From Mesorhizobium sp. CA14 (GTDB lineage Bacteria; Pseudomonadota; Alphaproteobacteria; Rhizobiales; Rhizobiaceae): a stretch of 64,000 nucleotides of DNA. This document shows, piece after piece, positions 63,472 to 64,000 of the stretch. The notes below the pieces were generated by a model that worked only from the letters and a program-made list of their open reading frames with translations, did no database searches and was not told where the DNA came from. Every line of letters starts with the position of its first letter. Position 1 is the first letter of the stretch. The stretch spans positions 1 through 64,000 of the forward strand of contig NZ_JAIUHR010000026.1 of assembly GCF_020165195.1 (NCBI RefSeq), in the 5' to 3' direction. A program made the position numbers and the translations under genes.

Positions 63472-64000
63472 ATGCCGAAAATCGGAATGGAGCCAGTGCG
63501 CCGCAAGGCGCTGATCGACGCGACGATCTCGGCGATCGGCGAGCGCGGATCGCTGGACGTGACGATGTCGGAGATCGCCGGACGCGCCGGCGTGTCGTCG
63601 GCGCTGGCGCATCACTATTTCGGCGCCAAGGACGAGTTGCTGTTCGCGACGATGCGGCACATCCTCGCCGAGCTCAACACCGACACAAGACGCGCGTTCG
63701 GCCTCGCCGCCACGCCGCGCCAGCGCGTCTCGGCGGTCGTCGCCGTCAGCTTTTCCGACGACCAGTTCCAGCCTCAGATCATCGCCGCCTGGCTCGCCTT
63801 CTATGTCGAGGCGCAGAAATCGACTGAGCTGCGGCGGCTGTTGCGCATCTATGCGCGGCGGCTCAATTCGAACCTGATGAGCGGACTGACCGGAATCCTG
63901 CCTCGGACCGAGGCCGACCGCGTGGCGGAAGCGACCGCGGCGCTGATCGACGGGCTCTACATCCGCCGCGCGCTGAAAGACGGCGTGCCCGACGCGCAGA
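63472..64000 (+). CDS. betI: BetI transcriptional repressor of choline-glycine betaine genes (partial)
   Basis: The visible 176 codons give a TetR-family BetI: MPKIGMEPVRRKALIDATISAI, the helix-turn-helix VTMSEIAGRAGVSSALAHHYFGAKDELL, and the domain ending near LIDGLYIRRALKDG. BetI of rhizobia represses betICBA for choline uptake and oxidation to glycine betaine and is released by choline. The gene runs past the right edge; betC, betB and betA are expected beyond. Start ATG 63472 matches the family. Confidence 0.9.
   Translation, partial: MPKIGMEPVRRKALIDATISAIGERGSLDVTMSEIAGRAGVSSALAHHYFGAKDELLFATMRHILAELNTDTRRAFGLAATPRQRVSAVVAVSFSDDQFQPQIIAAWLAFYVEAQKSTELRRLLRIYARRLNSNLMSGLTGILPRTEADRVAEATAALIDGLYIRRALKDGVPDAQ

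Overview
The window looks like the chromosome of a Mesorhizobium-type alphaproteobacterium (order Hyphomicrobiales). The reasons are high GC, rhizobial gene order (feuNPQ, cycHJKL, degP, two-component pair, glnE, pleC-like), a MucR/Ros regulator, a SyrA-like small membrane protein, a BetI regulator with its site, and the short palindromic repeats common between rhizobial genes. No tRNA, rRNA, CRISPR array, integrase or transposase was seen. The assignment rests on recognised protein families and remembered synteny, not on a database search.

Layout. 0.35-10.3 kb: PleC-like kinase, SyrA-like protein, GlnE, and an envelope two-component pair behind a DegP protease. 10.6-14.6 kb: cytochrome c maturation operon cycHJKL. 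14.7-17.8 kb: 17-kDa-antigen-like lipoprotein and the FeuN-FeuP-FeuQ system. 17.9-19 kb: a SnoaL-like gene, a 200-bp MITE-like element between TA dinucleotides, and an orphan DUF3168 phage-type gene. 19.1-23.8 kb: a methylated-amine cassette (FAD/GcvT oxidoreductase, MttB-like protein) in which both genes carry a one-base frameshift, with a divergent TetR gene and a dyad operator. 24-32.6 kb: class A PBP, DUF1214/DUF1254 pair, DUF2336, DUF1491, peptidoglycan-binding protein, DivJ-like kinase and DUF5330. 32.9-38.8 kb: SufE, MucR, a small secreted protein, oligopeptidase B, SET-domain protein and two c-type cytochromes. 39-44.8 kb: SodB between inverted repeat copies, branched-chain aminotransferase, haloacid dehalogenase, L,D-transpeptidase, and a MocR/PaiB divergent pair.

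44.8-52.2 kb is the most distinctive accessory region. It holds a same-strand block of a 151-aa unknown protein, a 1461-aa YadA-like trimeric autotransporter, an IalB-family protein, a membrane-anchored unknown protein and a DUF4189 protein, behind an AraC-family regulator. I take this as a candidate adhesin export/display system.

52.5-64 kb: HerA/DUF853 ATPase, two-subunit methylmalonyl-CoA mutase, orphan AbrB-type antitoxin, GreA-family factor, Tat-exported beta-helix protein, methyltransferase, L-asparaginase II, SCP2-type thiolase, and BetI running off the right edge.

Together the genes cover envelope stress and quality control (DegP, FeuNPQ, PBP, L,D-transpeptidase, peptidoglycan binding), cell-cycle signalling (PleC-like and DivJ-like kinases), respiration (cytochrome c maturation, two cytochromes, SodB), and osmolyte or amine metabolism (BetI, frameshifted MttB and oxidoreductase). 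Starts were chosen by family length, ribosome binding sites and overlaps.
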